Shown piece after piece: positions 61,388 to 64,000 of a stretch of DNA of 64,000 nucleotides (the stretch's first letter is position 1; the number at the start of each line of letters is the position of its first letter). The notes under the pieces were generated by a model that ran no database searches, had not been told where the DNA came from, and saw nothing but the letters and a program-made list of their open reading frames with translations. The position numbers and the translations under genes are program-made. This DNA comes from Phycisphaerales bacterium (lineage in GTDB: Bacteria; Planctomycetota; Phycisphaerae; Phycisphaerales; SM1A02): NCBI GenBank assembly GCA_030748455.1, contig JASMLY010000006.1, forward strand, positions 1 through 64,000. The letters are read 5' to 3'.

Positions 61388-61951
61388 ATGCGAAAAGAAG
61401 AACAAAGAAAAAATGCAAAACAAACAATTGCTTCGTTGTCTTCTCAACACATTGAAACATCAAGTCGTGCAATTGGAGATTGGTTAATGAATCTCGCTTC
61501 TATCAGCACGTCTGAAACGATTCTGTCATTCTTCCCGATCATCGGTGAAGTGGATTTGCGTCTGCCCATGCAAACATGGCTTGACGCTGGAAAAACGCTC
61601 TGCGTTCCCCTCGTTGCGTGGGAGACAAGCACGATGCAGGCTGCCATGATTCCCTCACTTGAGCGAGAGACTCTCGTGGAAACAAGGCATGGCATTCTAG
61701 AGCCAAAAAACAGGCAGGCAATTCCGAGTGAATCTATCGATGCTGTTCTCGTTCCTGGCTTGGCATTCGATCGTACCGGTGGACGGCTCGGAAGAGGTGG
61801 TGGATTCTATGACAGGTATCTATCTCAAGTACGGCCCCCCCTCGCCCTTGGGGTTGCATTTGATGAACAGATCATCGACGAGGTTTCTTGTGAACCCCAC
61901 GATTACAAACTGACTGCAATTGTCACCCCATCTGGTCTCCTAACTTCGTAG
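61388..61951 (+). CDS. 5-formyltetrahydrofolate cyclo-ligase
   Basis: A 187-residue enzyme converting 5-formyl-THF to 5,10-methenyl-THF with ATP. The signature GRGGGFYDRYL near residue 139 and the N-terminal basic helix RKEEQRKNAK (nucleotide-binding) are present, and DAVLVPGLAFDR precedes the signature as in the family. It starts 5 nt after rarA and is probably its operon partner. Confidence 0.92.
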   Translation: MRKEEQRKNAKQTIASLSSQHIETSSRAIGDWLMNLASISTSETILSFFPIIGEVDLRLPMQTWLDAGKTLCVPLVAWETSTMQAAMIPSLERETLVETRHGILEPKNRQAIPSESIDAVLVPGLAFDRTGGRLGRGGGFYDRYLSQVRPPLALGVAFDEQIIDEVSCEPHDYKLTAIVTPSGLLTS

Positions 61952-61977
61952 ACCATTCACACAATACGCCGTACAAT
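61949..61977 (+). promoter_or_regulatory. Promoter of the L,D-transpeptidase gene
   Basis: TAGACC (61949-61954) and TACAAT (61972-61977) are 17 bp apart. The -10 ends 7 nt before the ATG at 61985, and there is no Shine-Dalgarno. Confidence 0.45.
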
Positions 61978-61984
61978 TCCATCC

Positions 61985-63133
61985 ATGTCATTACCAAGCC
62001 AAAGCGGTATGTCTCTAGCTCGTCGCGGTACGATGTATAGGCGACGGAGAGGGCGAAAAAAATTCTCATGGTTTCTTGTTTTTGCTGCAGGCGCTGCCAT
62101 TACATGGTTCCTCTGGCCAGATCAAACGAGCGTGCAATTTGAGGAAGTCGCGTCGGTTGAAGTACAACGGGATACACCCGCGCCCGTCACACCACCGGCA
62201 GTTGAGATACCAACTCGGGTCACTCCTGTCCAATCTTCAGAAGTTGCTCAAGAACAAGCCACTGCCATGCATGACGATCAGCACGAACCAGTAATTGAAG
62301 AGCGAACAGTTGTGGAAGCAACAGAAGTCGAAGTACCAGAAATACTCCCACTTGCTTCAACGACTCCAACCTCTTCCCTATTGGAGGATGGCCTTACACT
62401 TCTGGACAACAACCAACTTGCAGCCGCGCAGCGATCGCTCTCAGCAGCACTACGAAGCGGCGGATTAACAACAAGCGAAGAGGCTCAAGCACGTGGTGTC
62501 CTTGCTGATCTTGCAGACGATGTAACGTTCTCTCCCCGAATTGATACCAACGATCCTTACTCGATTGATTACACCGTGCGTAGTGGTGATTCGCTTTCAG
62601 GAATCGTGCAAAAAATGGGGTTACAAGTTGATTGGCGCTTTATCCAACGGATCAACTCTATACGAAAACCTTCTGCTATCAGGGTCGGACAAAACCTTAA
62701 ATTAGTTACTGGTCCATTTCACGTAGTGATTGACAAAGACACGTACCGTGCCGATGTATACCTTGGTGATGGGAACGACCAAATCTTCGTGAGATCCTAC
62801 AAAGTCGGCTTAGGCGAGTACAATTCGACTCCAACTGGACTGTTTAAAGTCCGCAGGAATTCTAAATTAATCAACCCGCCTTGGATCAACCCAAGAACAA
62901 GAGAACCGTTCTCTGCAGACAACCCCCTCAATCCAATTGGAGAGCGGTGGATCGGTCTCGAGGGCATCGATGAACGCACGAAGGATTATTCTGGGCTTGG
63001 TATTCACGGCACCATTGAGCCTCAAACCATCGGCACAGACGCATCTATGGGTTGTATTCGCATGCACGAGGATGACGTCTCACAGGTGTATGAAATGCTC
63101 GTTGAAAGCGTTAGCACGATCGACATCCGCTAA
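61985..63133 (+). CDS. Membrane-anchored LysM L,D-transpeptidase (YkuD)
   Basis: A 382-residue protein. A basic start (RRRRGRKK) and one helix (about 28-44) anchor it; a Pro/Glu-rich linker and a TPR-like helix pair follow. A LysM domain (about 197-240, YTVRSGDSLSGIVQKMG) binds peptidoglycan, and a C-terminal YkuD domain (about 243-382) has the catalytic HGT...SMGCIRM with Cys and His. It would cross-link peptidoglycan or attach proteins to it, in line with the presence of peptidoglycan in this lineage. It probably has a leaderless mRNA. Confidence 0.92.
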   Translation: MSLPSQSGMSLARRGTMYRRRRGRKKFSWFLVFAAGAAITWFLWPDQTSVQFEEVASVEVQRDTPAPVTPPAVEIPTRVTPVQSSEVAQEQATAMHDDQHEPVIEERTVVEATEVEVPEILPLASTTPTSSLLEDGLTLLDNNQLAAAQRSLSAALRSGGLTTSEEAQARGVLADLADDVTFSPRIDTNDPYSIDYTVRSGDSLSGIVQKMGLQVDWRFIQRINSIRKPSAIRVGQNLKLVTGPFHVVIDKDTYRADVYLGDGNDQIFVRSYKVGLGEYNSTPTGLFKVRRNSKLINPPWINPRTREPFSADNPLNPIGERWIGLEGIDERTKDYSGLGIHGTIEPQTIGTDASMGCIRMHEDDVSQVYEMLVESVSTIDIR

Positions 63134-63161
63134 ACCCACGTGGGTGCGTTTATGTAGCGAA

Positions 63162-64000
63162 TCAAAACGCCAGTTGTAATTGTGTTCGGAAAAGCCATTC
63201 TGCATTTCGGTTGTCCGAGCCACGCCAACCAACCATGTAGTTTTGCATTTGGGTACTGATCTCACCGAAACTCCAACCGAAATCGCTTGTGATTTTCAAG
63301 TCCTGACCGTCTAGATACCAATTCACTCCGCCAGTCAGGATATGGACATCATCACCACCTGCTTCGTTTTGTCTTGCTCCACCACCCTCAAATCGCATAA
63401 ATACTTCCGTTGTATGGCTTGTGTACAAACTACCCTGCAAAACATAGCCCACCCAATCAACATTCTCCATTCTTCCTGATGGAGTCACTGCGTTTTGCTG
63501 ATTATGAACGGTGCCTGAAGCAAACAGCGTACCGCCATCAAAATGCATTGAATAGTCCGCAGTTATACCAATTTGGTCTTGCGGGATGGCGTCACCACCC
63601 CGTTCGCCTTGTTGCGCATGAATGGCGATTCCGAACATTGCTGCATCACTCGATCCGGGCCGGCTTGTGAATTGATTAAATTGTTCCCAATTTCCATCAA
63701 GCAAAATTTCCGCCCTGCTCGTCACCGACCAATCAACATTGTTTCCCAATCCTGACCATGGTGGCGTTTGTGATCTGAGGGCAGAATCTGAACCTCCGAG
63801 TGCAATCGAGCCATCAGATAGTGCAAAAAAAGCTCGAGTGGTATCCCTTGCCCATGTAAACTCCACACCTTCGGAACGCGCTAATCCTAATCGGTAATCG
63901 ATCAAACTCCGATCAACAGCAAGTTGGTACATGTCACTGACAAGTGATTCCCTTGAAAAAGGCAACATAAAAACACCTACTTTTGCAGACCACTCGTCGC
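63162..64000 (-). CDS. Porin O/P-like outer-membrane beta-barrel, 5' end missing
   Basis: At least 279 residues of the C-terminal part are visible; the frame stays open to the window edge, where codons read DEWSAKVGVFMLPFSRE. That resembles the KVGKFKVPFGRE strand of phosphate-selective porins. Alternating hydrophobic strands (GGVNWYLDGQDLKITSDFGW) and a C-terminal Phe after LQLAF match an outer-membrane barrel recognised by BamA. Methionine at 63968 is internal, not the start. The gene converges on the transpeptidase gene with 28 nt between the stops. Confidence 0.8.
   Translation of the reverse strand, partial: DEWSAKVGVFMLPFSRESLVSDMYQLAVDRSLIDYRLGLARSEGVEFTWARDTTRAFFALSDGSIALGGSDSALRSQTPPWSGLGNNVDWSVTSRAEILLDGNWEQFNQFTSRPGSSDAAMFGIAIHAQQGERGGDAIPQDQIGITADYSMHFDGGTLFASGTVHNQQNAVTPSGRMENVDWVGYVLQGSLYTSHTTEVFMRFEGGGARQNEAGGDDVHILTGGVNWYLDGQDLKITSDFGWSFGEISTQMQNYMVGWRGSDNRNAEWLFRTQLQLAF

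Noticed and set aside
63134..63145. 12-bp palindrome ACCCACGTGGGT between the transpeptidase and porin genes
   Set aside because: It has no loop or U-run to act as a terminator and is short enough to occur by chance; it is noted only because it lies in a 28-bp convergent gap.

Overview
The window looks like a piece of a Planctomycetota chromosome, probably a marine Phycisphaerae-like lineage. The evidence is the set of families: an S8 protease ending in a two-repeat dockerin-like tail (motif GDVNGDD..GVADILA), PVC-type CxxCH cytochromes joined to beta-propeller and HEAT domains, tandem DUF1080 sugar-hydrolase domains, an exosortase-type exopolysaccharide locus with a giant TPR protein, and a hybrid type IV pilus/type II secretion operon. 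The taxonomic call is inference from content; no marker gene was aligned. The genome is very compact. No gene-free stretch exceeds 300 bases, many genes are coupled by ATGA or TAATG overlaps, and four convergent pairs overlap at their 3' ends.

Layout. 1-90 (-): start of a secreted protein running off the window. 352-13290 (-): one long operon, read from the high end: pseudopilin, PilM, PilN, PilO, a PilP-like gene broken by an in-frame TAA, secretin, TPR lipoprotein, histidine kinase, response regulator, HD-GYP, STAS, GspE/PilB ATPase, GspF/PilC. A separate major pilin gene with its own terminator sits at 13549-13962. 14244-17858: DUF1015 protein, serC and serA (serine synthesis). 17883-31608 (-): exopolysaccharide/exosortase locus (Wza-like exporter, exosortase-EpsI fusion, 1706-residue TPR protein, Wzc-like protein, SDR epimerase, WecA/MraY-like transferase, LMW tyrosine phosphatase). 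31770-36869 (+): lipA, a PilZ protein, an orphan sigma-region-4 protein behind a leader of alternating hairpins, threonine aldolase, a transglutaminase-like protein and a GT4 glycosyltransferase. 36856-42377: chagasin-like inhibitor and a Mn/Zn/Fe ABC importer whose two permeases both carry DtxR-like C-terminal domains, divergent from a DtxR/MntR regulator across a palindromic operator. 42370-55612: peptidases, PVC cytochromes, DUF1080, a second HD-GYP protein, PqiA and an M24 peptidase. 55809-64000: tRNA-Ala(GGC), thioredoxin, folP, an antiporter-like protein, glmS, rarA, 5-FCL, an L,D-transpeptidase and a partial porin.

How the parts work together. The pilus/secretion operon encodes its own signalling chain (HK, RR, HD-GYP, STAS) next to an ATPase with an MshEN-type N-terminus. 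With the PilZ protein and the second HD-GYP protein this suggests c-di-GMP control of a surface machine, although no GGDEF synthase is present here. The metal importer and its regulator share a promoter region in which the palindrome covers the importer's -10 box.

The most unusual signal is regulatory. At least a dozen genes that are first in their transcription unit have a TAnnnT -10-like box 6-8 nt before the ATG and no Shine-Dalgarno, which points to widespread leaderless transcription. At folP/antiporter one 7-bp palindromic element sits exactly 7 nt from both divergent start codons. The same rule exposes a 36-residue membrane micro-ORF at 50285-50395. All functional calls come from reading motifs in the translated sequence; no database search was run.
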